DNA from: CAYTBN01 sp964436045
GTDB lineage: Bacteria; Myxococcota_A; UBA796; UBA9615; CAYRNR01
Assembly: GCA_964436045.1 (NCBI GenBank)
Contig: CAYTBN010000023.1
Coordinates: 1 to 64,000 of the forward strand
Length of the DNA: 64,000 nt
Direction: 5' to 3'
Shown here: in pieces, positions 40,682 to 49,508 of the stretch
How the letters are laid out: the number at the start of each line of letters is the position of its first letter
Numbering within the stretch: the stretch's first letter is position 1
Made by a program: the position numbers and the translations under genes
The notes under the pieces: generated by a model
Databases searched by the model: none
What the model saw: the letters and a program-made list of their open reading frames with translations, nothing else
Told to the model about the DNA's origin: nothing

Positions 40682-42148
40682 ATGAATCGGTCCCGATGTC
40701 GACCCGCGGCGTCCCTCGCCGCCCTGGCCCTGCTGGCAGCGGCCTGCGGGCTGGGTTGCCAGGACGTCAACATCAGCCAGGAGAAGGGGCTGATCCTGCT
40801 GGCGCCGACCTCCGTCGATTTTGGCACCGTGGCCACGGGGCTGGTGGGCAGCCAGACCGCGACGCTGAGCAACTCGGGGTCCGCTCGCGCGACCGTCTCG
40901 TCGGTCACCATCGAGGGCGGTGACGGCGTCTTCACCGTCGAGCAGGGCTTCGACGGGGAGCTCGCAAAGAGCGAGTCGGTGGAGCTCGTACTGGGCTTCA
41001 CCGCCGACCTGGCCGCGGATCACGAGGCCCAGCTGGTGGTGACTAGCGACGCGGAGAATCCCCAGGAGAAGTACCGGCTGTTCGCCTCGAGCCGCGATCC
41101 CCAGCTGTTCGTGTACCCCGGCTACGTCGACTTCGGAGTCACCGAGGCGGGGAGCAGCGAGTCGGCGGCGGTGTCGCTGGCCAACGATGCCCTGGTGCAC
41201 GTGACGATCCACGCCGCCACGATCACGCCGGCCGACGCGCCGTTCAGCGTCGATCTCGGCGAACTGGGCGGCGAGGTGCCCGCGCTGCTGGGACCCGGCG
41301 TGACCGCCGACCTGCAGGTCACCTTCGCGCCGCTGGATGGGGCCGCCGTGGAGGCGTCGCTGGCGCTGGATACCAGCGATCCGAGTCAGCTCCAGATCGT
41401 CGTGCCCCTGTACGGCAACGACTGCGAGGCCACCTTCCACCCGGACTTCGACGCCGACGGCGACGGAGTGGTCTCCTGCGCGGGGGACTGCGACGACACC
41501 CTCCCGAACGTCTACCCGGGCGCCCCCGAGGCTTGCGACGGGCTGGACAACGACTGCGATCCCTCCACCGAGATCGACGAGGGCACCGAGTGCTACGACG
41601 ACGACGGGGACGGCCACACCGAGGCGGATGGCGACTGTCAGGACGGGGATCCGGACGTCTATCCGGGGGCGGAGGAGCTGGCCGACGGGGTGGACAACGA
41701 CTGTGACGGCGAGCTGGACGAGGGCCTCGACAGCTACGACGACGACGGCGACGGGTTCGCCGACGACCAGGGCGACTGCGACGACGGGGATCCGGACGTC
41801 TATCCGGGCGCCGACGAGATCGCGGACGGAGTCGACCAGGACTGCGACGGCACCATCGACGAGGGTACGGACGCCTTCGACGACGACGGCGACGGCTACT
41901 CGGAGGACGACGGTGACTGCGACGACACCGAGCCCTTCGTGCACCCCGATTCCGCCGAGATCTGCGACGACCTGCTGGACAACGACTGCGACGGCGACCT
42001 GGACGAGGACTGCGGCGCGACCGGCGACGACGATACATCGGAGCTGCCCGACGACTGCCAGTGCCGGGCGGACGGTCAGCGCTCGCTGGGTGGCGCGACA
42101 GCGGCGGGACTGCTGGCTCTGGCCGCTTTGATCCGGCGGCGGCGCTAG
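40682..42148 (+). CDS. MopE-type metal-binding-repeat protein with MYXO-CTERM-like tail
   Basis: A surface protein of 488 residues. After a lipoprotein-like signal (LLAAACGLGC) come two Ig-like choice-of-anchor domains (TSVDFGTVATGLVGSQTATL and GYVDFGVTEAGSSESAAVSL). About four copies of the putative metal-binding motif follow (DGDGxxxxxGDCDDxxPxVYPGAxExxDGxDNDCDG), from residue about 253 to 460. The C-terminus has CQCR, a hydrophobic helix and RRRR, the layout of the MYXO-CTERM sorting signal. It would be processed and anchored on the outer surface. Confidence 0.85.
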   Translation: MNRSRCRPAASLAALALLAAACGLGCQDVNISQEKGLILLAPTSVDFGTVATGLVGSQTATLSNSGSARATVSSVTIEGGDGVFTVEQGFDGELAKSESVELVLGFTADLAADHEAQLVVTSDAENPQEKYRLFASSRDPQLFVYPGYVDFGVTEAGSSESAAVSLANDALVHVTIHAATITPADAPFSVDLGELGGEVPALLGPGVTADLQVTFAPLDGAAVEASLALDTSDPSQLQIVVPLYGNDCEATFHPDFDADGDGVVSCAGDCDDTLPNVYPGAPEACDGLDNDCDPSTEIDEGTECYDDDGDGHTEADGDCQDGDPDVYPGAEELADGVDNDCDGELDEGLDSYDDDGDGFADDQGDCDDGDPDVYPGADEIADGVDQDCDGTIDEGTDAFDDDGDGYSEDDGDCDDTEPFVHPDSAEICDDLLDNDCDGDLDEDCGATGDDDTSELPDDCQCRADGQRSLGGATAAGLLALAALIRRRR

Positions 42149-42154
42149 GGACGA

Positions 42155-43747
42155 TCAGGGGCAGTCGGCGGCGCGTCTCTCGGGGAGGACCTCCGCCAGC
42201 GCGGCGGGCGCGTCGCTCCCATCGATGGCCAGGATCTCCACCTCCACGATGAGCCCCTCGAAACACTCCGTGTGGGGCAGCTCGACGCGGGTCGGCCGGG
42301 GACCCTCCCCCAGCCCGACCTCGACCGTGTGGTCGAACTGCTCCGCCGGGGCGCGGACGCTGATGCGGACCCGGGTCACCGAACTCGGCTGGTCCGGACC
42401 GTCCGCCGCCAGCGAAATCCGGTCCACCCCCGGTCCTGCGACCCGAAGCGTCACCGAGGCGCCGATCGCGTCCTTGTTGACCGGGGCAGCCCATGCGGTG
42501 GTGGTGTAGCGGTCGCGCAGCCATCCGAGCCGTTCGTCGCCACCGGTGCCCGTCACCTCGAGGATCGATGCCGGACGGTGCCGCAACGGAGTGCGTGCCG
42601 TCCCGCGCTTGGTCTCGTGCAGGACCCCCAGGAAATCGTGGCCCAGGATGCCCGCCACCTCGCCCGGGCGGAGCCCGTCGGCCAGCAGGGCCTCGGTGAC
42701 CGCCAGCGAGGCGGTGCTCGCATCCGGCAGCCCCTCGGGCTCGACGATCCGGCCGTCGAAGTCGCTGCCCAGGGCCACGTGGCCCGGCCCCATCACCGCC
42801 CGCAGGTGAGCCACGTGGGCCGACAGGTCCGACAGGTCGGCGCCCGCGTCCCCCTCGCTTAGGAAGCGGGCGTGGAAGTTGATCCCGACCACCCCACCCA
42901 CGTCGGCGATCGCCCACAACTGGGTGTCGTCGAGATTGCGCGGGTGATCGGTGACCGCGCGGGCATTGGAGTGGCTGGCGATCACCGGACGTGTGGCGGT
43001 CGTCAGCACGTCCCAGAACGTGTCCACCGAAGCGTGCGAGATGTCGGGGAGCACCCGGGCCTCGTCGAGACGCGAGACCAGGGCGAGCCCGGCGGCGGTC
43101 GCGCCTCCGTGCTGCTGTTCCTTCACTCCATCGGCGAACCCGTTGCTCTCGTTCCAGGTCAGTGACAGGTAGGTCAGCCCGGCGTCGATGAATTCCTCGA
43201 CCTCCTCGGGGTTCGCCACGAGTCCCTTGGCTCCCTCGATGGCCAGCAAGGCCGCAGGCCGGCCCTCGCCGGCCAACCGCAAGACATCCTCCGCCGACCT
43301 CGCGATCTCCACGTCCGGATACCCCGCCAGCAGATCGCGGCGCCAGACCTCCAGCGTCTGGAACATCACGTCCCTGGGGGAGGCGCTCTGTGGCCACACG
43401 AAGATCGGGTAGAGCTGAGCGTCCACACCGCCGGCCCTCAGCCGGTCGGGCGAAGCCTGCAGCGGAAGCTCCGGCGCCTCTCCCGGCGTCGTCTTCTTCC
43501 ACAGCTGCCAGAGCGTGTCGGCGTGCAAGTCGACCACCACGGCGCGACGGTGGAGGTCGGCTGCGGAGATGTCCTCGTCCGGGATCGGCGGAAGCTCGAG
43601 GGGAGCGACCCGGGACGCTGCCGGGGTCGGCAGCTCCGGCGTCGTCGGGGGCGCGGGAGGATCGTCGGCGGCGACGGCGCCGCCACGGCAGGAGAGTAGC
43701 CCGGCGAGGAGCAGCGCCACGCCGACGATCGACACCCTCCGGCCCAT
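42155..43747 (-). CDS. Membrane dipeptidase, peptidase family M19, with C-terminal extension
   Basis: An exported zinc dipeptidase of 530 residues. Metal-site motifs are VDLHADTLW (His-X-Asp), AIEGAKGL (bridging Glu), DISHAS and SHSNARAV, and GSDFDGR. The signal ends in LLAGLLSC, a lipobox. The catalytic barrel ends near residue 375, and about 150 further residues form a beta-rich domain ending in Cys-Pro. M19 enzymes cleave dipeptides, including some D-amino acid dipeptides. ATG at 43747 follows GGGAGGAG. Confidence 0.9.
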   Translation of the reverse strand: MGRRVSIVGVALLLAGLLSCRGGAVAADDPPAPPTTPELPTPAASRVAPLELPPIPDEDISAADLHRRAVVVDLHADTLWQLWKKTTPGEAPELPLQASPDRLRAGGVDAQLYPIFVWPQSASPRDVMFQTLEVWRRDLLAGYPDVEIARSAEDVLRLAGEGRPAALLAIEGAKGLVANPEEVEEFIDAGLTYLSLTWNESNGFADGVKEQQHGGATAAGLALVSRLDEARVLPDISHASVDTFWDVLTTATRPVIASHSNARAVTDHPRNLDDTQLWAIADVGGVVGINFHARFLSEGDAGADLSDLSAHVAHLRAVMGPGHVALGSDFDGRIVEPEGLPDASTASLAVTEALLADGLRPGEVAGILGHDFLGVLHETKRGTARTPLRHRPASILEVTGTGGDERLGWLRDRYTTTAWAAPVNKDAIGASVTLRVAGPGVDRISLAADGPDQPSSVTRVRISVRAPAEQFDHTVEVGLGEGPRPTRVELPHTECFEGLIVEVEILAIDGSDAPAALAEVLPERRAADCP

Positions 43748-43838
43748 CCGCTCCTCCCGTGTCCGTGCGATCCATTCTGGGTGCCGCCCGCGAGGGTTTA
43801 CAATAGCCGGCACGGCGGCGGGAAAGGCGGGTGATCAC

Positions 43839-44792
43839 ATGGGTGGCGAGCGGAGGGCGAGGCCGGGGGCGTGGAGGATCCTGCTGGCGGCGGGGCTGGG
43901 CGTGGCGCTGGCCGGCTGCCCCGGTGGGCAGGCGGCGGACGACGACACCAGCTACCCTCCCGTGGACGACGACACCGTGGACGACGACACCGGGGACGAC
44001 GACACCGGGGACGACGACACCGGGGACGACGACACGGGCGGCGACGCCGAGGTCTGCGACGGTCAGGACAACGACGGGGACGGCCAGGCCGACGAGGACT
44101 TCCCGTGCCGCCAGGGGCACGAGGAGACCTGCACCCAGTTCGACAGCTGCCAGGGCACGCGGACCTGCCGCGAGGACTGCGCCTGGGGTGACTGCGGCAA
44201 TCCGGTCTGGGAGTGTGACGCGCCGGGCCACTTCTCTGCCTGTCAGGCCGGGGCCTGCGAGGGGCTGCAGGAGTGCCTGGCCGGCTGCAGCCTGGGCGAG
44301 TGTCAGCCCGACTGCCCCACGGGTCACGAGTGTTGCGACGGCGGCTGCGTGGACGTCCAGGTCGACGTGGCCAACTGTGGCACCTGTGGCAGGACCTGCG
44401 ATGACGGCGAGTGCTGGCACGGGGGATGCTGCATCGAGAGCGTCCGCAATGGCTCGGAGATCTGCGACGATCAGCATTTCTCCGTGCCCGATCCCTACGT
44501 GCCCATGTACCTGGTCTGCAAGAACGACAACGGCGGCGTCGGGTACGTGTCCGACGGCACCGGTCCACCCTGCGAGGATGGCGTGAACCGTTGTCAGGGC
44601 TGGGAGCAGAACGGCATGAATGCCTGGGACTACCTGAACTACATCGAGACCATCAACTGCACCGCTGCAGACCTGTACGTGGAGGTCGATCTGTCGGCGT
44701 GGACCGGGCACGGCATGTACGTGGGCTCCCACGACCAGCCGGGCGGCGGGGGGCACATGACCGAGACCTGCATCGCCGAGGGGGTGTATTGA
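43839..44792 (+). CDS. Asp-rich, Cys-rich lipoprotein
   Basis: A protein of 317 residues. The signal ends in GVALAGC (lipobox). A DDDT repeat follows, then one calcium-loop unit (VCDGQDNDGDGQADEDFPC), then a Cys-rich region with about 26 Cys (TCTQFDSCQGTRTC, TGHECCDGGCVDVQ, NCGTCGRTCDDGEC). The C-terminal 110 residues look like a separate small domain (ICDDQHFSVPDPYVPMYLVC). The Cys pattern resembles short repeats of myxobacterial surface proteins. Function unknown. It is translationally coupled to the next gene. Confidence 0.78.
   Translation: MGGERRARPGAWRILLAAGLGVALAGCPGGQAADDDTSYPPVDDDTVDDDTGDDDTGDDDTGDDDTGGDAEVCDGQDNDGDGQADEDFPCRQGHEETCTQFDSCQGTRTCREDCAWGDCGNPVWECDAPGHFSACQAGACEGLQECLAGCSLGECQPDCPTGHECCDGGCVDVQVDVANCGTCGRTCDDGECWHGGCCIESVRNGSEICDDQHFSVPDPYVPMYLVCKNDNGGVGYVSDGTGPPCEDGVNRCQGWEQNGMNAWDYLNYIETINCTAADLYVEVDLSAWTGHGMYVGSHDQPGGGGHMTETCIAEGVY
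43962..44036 (+). repeat. Five tandem 15-bp repeats encoding (G/V)DDDT
   Basis: Five in-frame copies of a 15-base unit (GGGGACGACGACACC or GTGGACGACGACACC) encode a flexible acidic spacer between the lipid anchor and the folded region. Copy number could vary by slippage without changing frame. Confidence 0.9.
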
Positions 44793-46045
44793 CGGCTCGG
44801 ATCTCGAGCGGGTGCGTATTCGCCCTCACCCTCGCCCTCGCCCTCCCTGCGCGGACAGCCCCGCCGGATGCGGGTTCGAGTCCCGACGGGCTGCCGGAGG
44901 GCGAGGAACTCGTCGTCCGCTTCCTCGATGTGGGTCAAGGAGACGGAATCCTGCTCACGCTCCCGGACGGCAAGCACGTGATGGTGGACGGCGGCAAGCC
45001 CGAGCACCACGCGGACGATCAGCTCCGGGCTCTCGGCGTGTCACGGATCGATCTGCTGCTGGCCAGTCATGCCGACTACGACCATGCCGGTGTCCACGAG
45101 GACTTCCTGCGCGAGTTCACCGTCGGGACCTACATCACCAACGGTCTGGCTCATCCACCCGACTTTCATCGGCGAACCACCGAGCAGGCCGCCGAACTGG
45201 TCGCGGCCGGAGAGCTGCAGATGTTCACGGCGGCCGATTTCGAGCGGGGCCAGGACATCGGCTCGGGTGACGTGGGATTGCACCTGATGCCGCCGCCCCC
45301 GGGCGCTGGCATGGGCCAGAACGAAAACTCCGTAGGCCTCGTGGTGACCTACGGAGAGTTCAAGCTCGTGATGACCGGAGACTCGGAGCCGCGGGAAACG
45401 GAGGCCTGGCTGTTCACCCGTGACTACCACGACCTGCTGGCCGACGCGGACATCTACAAGGCGGCGCACCACGGCAGTCGTAATGGCGACGCGGGCAACT
45501 ACAACTGGGTGAGCCGCATTTCTCCCAACGTGGTCGTGATCTGCGTGGGATCCAACCCCTGGGGCCATCCGACGGCGGAGGCGATGGGTGTCTATCGCGA
45601 TGTGGGCGCCCGGATCTACCGGACTGACGACGACGGCCGCGTGTCCGTCCTGGCCCGACGGGATGGCAGCTTCACGGTGGTCGCCGAGGGGCGGGCACTC
45701 GCCGTCGCGGGGAGGCTGCAGCCAGCCCCCACATCCGCGCTGGCGGGTGACGCGATGCTCCACTTCAGGAGCGGCGGTGGCACTGCACTCGGTGTGGCGC
45801 CCGCGGACAACTTCGGCTGTCCCGAGACCCATCCGATCAAGGGCAACCGTGGCACCCGCGGCTGGATCTACCATCCGCCCGACGGTCAGTGGTATGGCCG
45901 CACCAAGCCGGAGGAGTGTTTCGCGACAGCCGAGGACGCTGAGGTGTCGGGCTATCGGGCCCCCCGGAATCGGGTCATCGTGCCCCGCGGTGACACGCCG
46001 GGGGCGGCCCCGGAGCCCCAGTCCCAACAGAACGGTCACCACTGA
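44789..46045 (+). CDS. Exported metallo-beta-lactamase-fold protein (ComEC C-terminal-like) with C-terminal Cys/Tyr domain
   Basis: A protein of 418 residues. A signal peptide (VFALTLALALPARTA) is followed by a ComEC/Rec2-like metallo-beta-lactamase domain: FLDVGQGDGILL, HADYDHAGV (zinc site), VMTGDSE and KAAHHGSRNGD. It lacks the ComEC membrane channel, so it is a free hydrolase, probably a nuclease or phosphodiesterase. The last 70 residues form a small module (GCPETHPIKGNRG, IYHPPDGQWYGRT, ECFATAEDAEVSGYR) like the domain found after such hydrolases and nucleases (sunset domain). The TTG start overlaps the upstream stop as TTGA and follows GAGGGGG. Confidence 0.85.
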   Translation: MTARISSGCVFALTLALALPARTAPPDAGSSPDGLPEGEELVVRFLDVGQGDGILLTLPDGKHVMVDGGKPEHHADDQLRALGVSRIDLLLASHADYDHAGVHEDFLREFTVGTYITNGLAHPPDFHRRTTEQAAELVAAGELQMFTAADFERGQDIGSGDVGLHLMPPPPGAGMGQNENSVGLVVTYGEFKLVMTGDSEPRETEAWLFTRDYHDLLADADIYKAAHHGSRNGDAGNYNWVSRISPNVVVICVGSNPWGHPTAEAMGVYRDVGARIYRTDDDGRVSVLARRDGSFTVVAEGRALAVAGRLQPAPTSALAGDAMLHFRSGGGTALGVAPADNFGCPETHPIKGNRGTRGWIYHPPDGQWYGRTKPEECFATAEDAEVSGYRAPRNRVIVPRGDTPGAAPEPQSQQNGHH

Positions 46046-46111
46046 GATCGGCGATTGCAGCCCCGTGTGATATAAATTGAATGGGGTCATCGTCAGTCGC
46101 AGGAGGAACTG

Positions 46112-46693
46112 TTGTCGCTGGATAACCGCCTTGCCACCGAGGTGGGAGGTGTGATCGATCGATTCGCCAAGGAACTCATCGACCTTTTTCGGGCTGTCGA
46201 ACTGGAGGACTTGATCGCGCTACGCGCGGTCTCCAGGGAGAAAGAGCCAGCCGTGTCGCCACGGCAGACCACGGGACCCGCTCGCCCGTCCGCCCGTCGT
46301 TCGGGCGCCAAGAGCGGCAGCCGCCAGCGGTCATGGCCGCTGTGCTCGACCAAGGGGTGTTCAGCCAAGATGTATCCACCTAGCGGTTCTTCGCGACTCT
46401 GCTACCAGCACCATCTGGCCGCTGGCGGGCGACCCTCTCCGCTTGTCCGCGCGGGTCGCAAGGCAGCGTCGACCAGCCCTGCGCCACCCGTGAGGTCGGC
46501 GCGTCCACGGACAATTCTGCGGAAGAAGAAAGACCTGGAGGAGCAGGAGGAGCCCGCGCGCAAGCAGGAGAAGCCGGCCCCGCCGCCCATGCCCACTACC
46601 ATCGAAAATGTGGGCCGTCCCCCGCCGGGTAGCCATCGCGACAAGGCCCTCGACGAGGCGGACAAGCTCTTCAATTTCGATAGCGAGGACTAG
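46112..46693 (+). CDS. Basic protein with a Cys/His motif, function unknown
   Basis: A protein of 193 residues with a short N-terminal helix (VIDRFAKELIDLFRAVEL), a basic low-complexity region, a possible zinc knuckle (WPLCSTKGCSAKM and LCYQHH), a Lys/Glu-rich stretch and an acidic C-terminus (KLFNFDSED). It resembles small basic proteins of myxobacteria that may bind nucleic acid, but I recognise no named family. TTG start with AGGAGG upstream. Confidence 0.65.
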   Translation: MSLDNRLATEVGGVIDRFAKELIDLFRAVELEDLIALRAVSREKEPAVSPRQTTGPARPSARRSGAKSGSRQRSWPLCSTKGCSAKMYPPSGSSRLCYQHHLAAGGRPSPLVRAGRKAASTSPAPPVRSARPRTILRKKKDLEEQEEPARKQEKPAPPPMPTTIENVGRPPPGSHRDKALDEADKLFNFDSED

Positions 46694-46725
46694 CCTCCGT
46701 CGGACTCCCGTCCGCACCACGACCC

Positions 46726-48093
46726 ATGGCCGCCGAGCGCAAGTCAGTTCGCGAACGTTTGCGGCGTGATGCACTCGACATCTTCCGTGCCGGGGTTGCC
46801 GCGGTGGATCCCCACCGAGCGGTCTCTCGATGCGTCGAGCTCGACGGCGATCATCTGCGCGTGGACCCCGGCCAGGGCGATGCGGTGTCCCTGGATCTCC
46901 GCGCGTTCGACCGGGTGCTGGTGGTCGGGGCGGGCAAGGCGACCGCGCGAATGGCGCAGGCACTGGAGGACCTGCTGGGGGAGCGGCTGGACGGCGGAGT
47001 CATCGTGGTCAAGCACGGACACACGGCTCCCCTGCGCCTCGTCGACCAGATCGAGGCCAGCCATCCGGTCCCCGGAGAGGACGGTGTCCGCGGAGTTGGC
47101 CGCGTCCTGGCCCTGCTTGCGGATGCCGACGAACACACGCTCGTGTTCGCGTTGATCTCGGGCGGAGGATCCGCCCTGCTACCCCAGCCCGCCGAGGGGA
47201 TCCGCCTGGAGGACAAGCGGTTCCTCACGCGGCAGCTGTTGGCGGCGGGTGCCGATATCCGCGAGATCAACGCGGTGCGCAAACACATCTCGTCGGTGAA
47301 GGGCGGACAGCTCGCGCTGCATGCTCATCCGGCGCGCGTGGTCTCGCTCGTGCTCTCGGACGTGGTCGGCGATCCGCTGGATGACATCGCGTCGGGACCC
47401 CTGGTCCCGGATCGGTCCACGTTTGCGGACGCCGTCGAAGTCCTCCGGCAACGCCGACTCTGGGATGAGGCGCCTGCATCGATCCGTGGTCATCTGGAAG
47501 CGGGCCTCTCGGGTCGCCGTGGCGAGACACCGAAGCCCGGCGATCCGAGATTCGAGAAGATGACGATCGCCCTGGTGGGCACCAATCGACGGTGTCTGCG
47601 GGCTTGCCGTGAGCGGGCGAAGTCCCTGGGCTGGAACACTCGACTGCTATCCGACACCGTCGTGGGCGAGGCCTCCGAGGTCGCCAGGGAGCTGGCAGCG
47701 CACGCACGGTCGGTGGTCACGGGTGGAGGTGTCGTCGCAGCGCCTGCGTGTCTTCTTTCTGGCGGGGAGCCGACGGTGACGATACGAGGAGGAGGGCTGG
47801 GGGGGCGCAACCAGGAGCTCGCCCTGGCCGCCGCCCTCGAGATCGAAGGACAGGATCGTATCGCCATCGCCAGCCTCGGCACAGATGGGAACGACGGACC
47901 CACGGACGCTGCCGGTGCCATCGCGTTTGGCGATTCGGTGGTCCGAGGCCGGGAGAACTCCATGGATGCGCGGCAGCACCTACGCAAGAATGACGCCTAC
48001 CCCTTCTTCGATCGCCTGGGCGACCTCGTGCGCACCGGTCCGACTGGCACGAACGTGATGGATGTTCACGTGGTGTTGGTTGCCGATGACTGA
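46726..48093 (+). CDS. Glycerate 2-kinase (MOFRL family)
   Basis: A kinase of 455 residues that phosphorylates D-glycerate to 2-phosphoglycerate. Family blocks are VLVVGAGKATARMAQALE, HPVPGEDGVRGVGRVLALL (from the typical HPxPxxxxxxA), ALISGGGSALL, EINAVRKHISSVKGGQLA and LSDVVGDPLDDIASGP. The C-terminal MOFRL domain is seen in LSGGEPTVTIRGGGLGGRNQ and SLGTDGNDGPTDAAGA. It is a lone metabolic gene here, perhaps for glycolate, serine or hydroxypyruvate metabolism. Start at 46726 has only a weak ribosome-binding site. Confidence 0.93.
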   Translation: MAAERKSVRERLRRDALDIFRAGVAAVDPHRAVSRCVELDGDHLRVDPGQGDAVSLDLRAFDRVLVVGAGKATARMAQALEDLLGERLDGGVIVVKHGHTAPLRLVDQIEASHPVPGEDGVRGVGRVLALLADADEHTLVFALISGGGSALLPQPAEGIRLEDKRFLTRQLLAAGADIREINAVRKHISSVKGGQLALHAHPARVVSLVLSDVVGDPLDDIASGPLVPDRSTFADAVEVLRQRRLWDEAPASIRGHLEAGLSGRRGETPKPGDPRFEKMTIALVGTNRRCLRACRERAKSLGWNTRLLSDTVVGEASEVARELAAHARSVVTGGGVVAAPACLLSGGEPTVTIRGGGLGGRNQELALAAALEIEGQDRIAIASLGTDGNDGPTDAAGAIAFGDSVVRGRENSMDARQHLRKNDAYPFFDRLGDLVRTGPTGTNVMDVHVVLVADD

Positions 48094-48117
48094 ACGAAGC
48101 GGCCTCGCGCACATCGG

Positions 48118-48549
48118 TCAAATCGCGATCTCTCCTTCTCCTGCAGGCTCGTCCCCCGTCGATAGCCGAGCGTAACCGTCGTCCAGGTGGAAGGTCAGAT
48201 GGACCGGACTCTCGTTGCGCAGGATGTCCACGACGTCCTGGTAGGCGTCGTGGTGGAACGGAACGTTCAGCACCAGCCCCCAGGGGTATTGCCAGACCTT
48301 CAACCGCTCCTTGCCGACGATCGTGTCGAACTGCAGGCGGGCGAACGCATTCTCGTCGTCGTACAACCAGATCACCGCCTTGACCGAACTCGCCTTGGAT
48401 ATTCGTGAGAGTGAGTAGCGCTGGACCTCCTTGTTCTGTTGCTCGCCGGTCGCCCCCAGGCTCGCTGCCAACAGGTCCGGCGGAGCCTCCGTCCTGTGGG
48501 GCCGGATGTCGTGCGTGGTAATTCGATCGTGCTCGTGTTCGCCAGCCAT
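48118..48549 (-). CDS. Conserved-looking hypothetical protein
   Basis: A soluble protein of 143 residues with no signal peptide. The N-terminal third is polar and His-rich. The rest has a regular strand-helix pattern (SVKAVIWLYDDENAFARLQF, LKVWQYPWGLVLNVPFHHD, VHLTFHLDDGYARLSTG) that suggests a small folded domain. I recognise no family. It follows the adenosine deaminase-like gene by 50 bases on the same strand, so the two may be co-transcribed. Confidence 0.65.
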   Translation of the reverse strand: MAGEHEHDRITTHDIRPHRTEAPPDLLAASLGATGEQQNKEVQRYSLSRISKASSVKAVIWLYDDENAFARLQFDTIVGKERLKVWQYPWGLVLNVPFHHDAYQDVVDILRNESPVHLTFHLDDGYARLSTGDEPAGEGEIAI

Positions 48550-48599
48550 GGGCTACCCCTGTTCCTCGGTGAATCGCTCCGGATGAGAAGCGCTCCATC

Positions 48600-49508
48600 C
48601 TACCCTCGCCGGAACGCTCCGCGGTGGCCCCATTCGATCGCCCGCGCCAGCAGGTCGTCGCTCATCCCGGGGATCGCCCGGACACGTCGATGCTCCTCGC
48701 TGGCATCGATCCCCGAGAGCAAGGTGTTGTCGGTGCAGACACAGGCTCGAACGCCGGCAGCCAACCAGCGTGGGAGCGGGTGATCTTCGACGCTGGCGAT
48801 CGCGCCGACGTGCCAGTTCGAGGTGACGCAGGCCTCGATCGTCACCTTCGCTGCGCGCACCAGATCGACCACGGACGGCTCGTCGAGGAGTGTGGTGCCA
48901 TGGCCGATACGGTCGGCGCCGAGATGTTCGATCGCCGTCCGGATCTCCGTGGCGGGCCGGCCTTCGCCCGCATGAACCGTGCGGCCCAGGCCCAGGCGCC
49001 CGGCGCGCTCGAACGCGGCGGAGTAATCCGCCATTCCAAACGTGTGGTCTGGCGCTGGCCCCCCGGCCAGATCGATACCCGTCACGCCGGGGCGGGCTTC
49101 CGCCACGTCCACGAGCTGCTCGGCCATGTCGGGTGATTCGCCGTAGAGGACACATAGATTCAGGCCCGCGCGGCCGTCGATTCCCGCCAGTGCGACGTCG
49201 ACGAATATCGCGGGGTCCGCGGCCCCATGCAGCTGGGGCGCGAAACGGATCTCGAGGGCGGTGGTCCCCTGGCTCGCGAAGTCCTCGCAGATCTCCGCGG
49301 CGACACGCTTCACGGCGGCGGGCTCCCGCAACAGCGAAAGGGTGTAGGAGAAGCGGGAGAGCGCCGCATCGAGGCTCATCCCGGGGAAGAACAGGAGATC
49401 CTCCGGCGGAGGCGTACCGTACTGGGCCGCCAGCTCGGACAGGGTGGCGGCGCGCAGGGAACCGTCGAGGTGAACGTGCAATTCGGCCAGGGGTACATCG
49501 GGAGACAT
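48600..49508 (-). CDS. Adenosine deaminase-like amidohydrolase
   Basis: A TIM-barrel deaminase of 302 residues with the zinc motif ELHVHLDGSL, HAGEGRPATEI with the His ligand and catalytic Glu, RIGHGTTL, and TDNTLLSG in place of the usual TDDP. It probably deaminates adenosine or a related adenine nucleoside. Some enzymes of this family act on aminodeoxyfutalosine in menaquinone synthesis, which would fit a menaquinol-based respiratory chain, but substrate cannot be read from the sequence. The Asn in TDN is slightly atypical. Confidence 0.85.
   Translation of the reverse strand: MSPDVPLAELHVHLDGSLRAATLSELAAQYGTPPPEDLLFFPGMSLDAALSRFSYTLSLLREPAAVKRVAAEICEDFASQGTTALEIRFAPQLHGAADPAIFVDVALAGIDGRAGLNLCVLYGESPDMAEQLVDVAEARPGVTGIDLAGGPAPDHTFGMADYSAAFERAGRLGLGRTVHAGEGRPATEIRTAIEHLGADRIGHGTTLLDEPSVVDLVRAAKVTIEACVTSNWHVGAIASVEDHPLPRWLAAGVRACVCTDNTLLSGIDASEEHRRVRAIPGMSDDLLARAIEWGHRGAFRRG

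Noticed and set aside
41319..44756. A 1145-residue open frame on the minus strand.
   Set aside because: It lies over the MopE-like protein, the dipeptidase in another frame and the DDDT lipoprotein. The composition is Arg/Pro-rich and typical of a GC-rich shadow frame.
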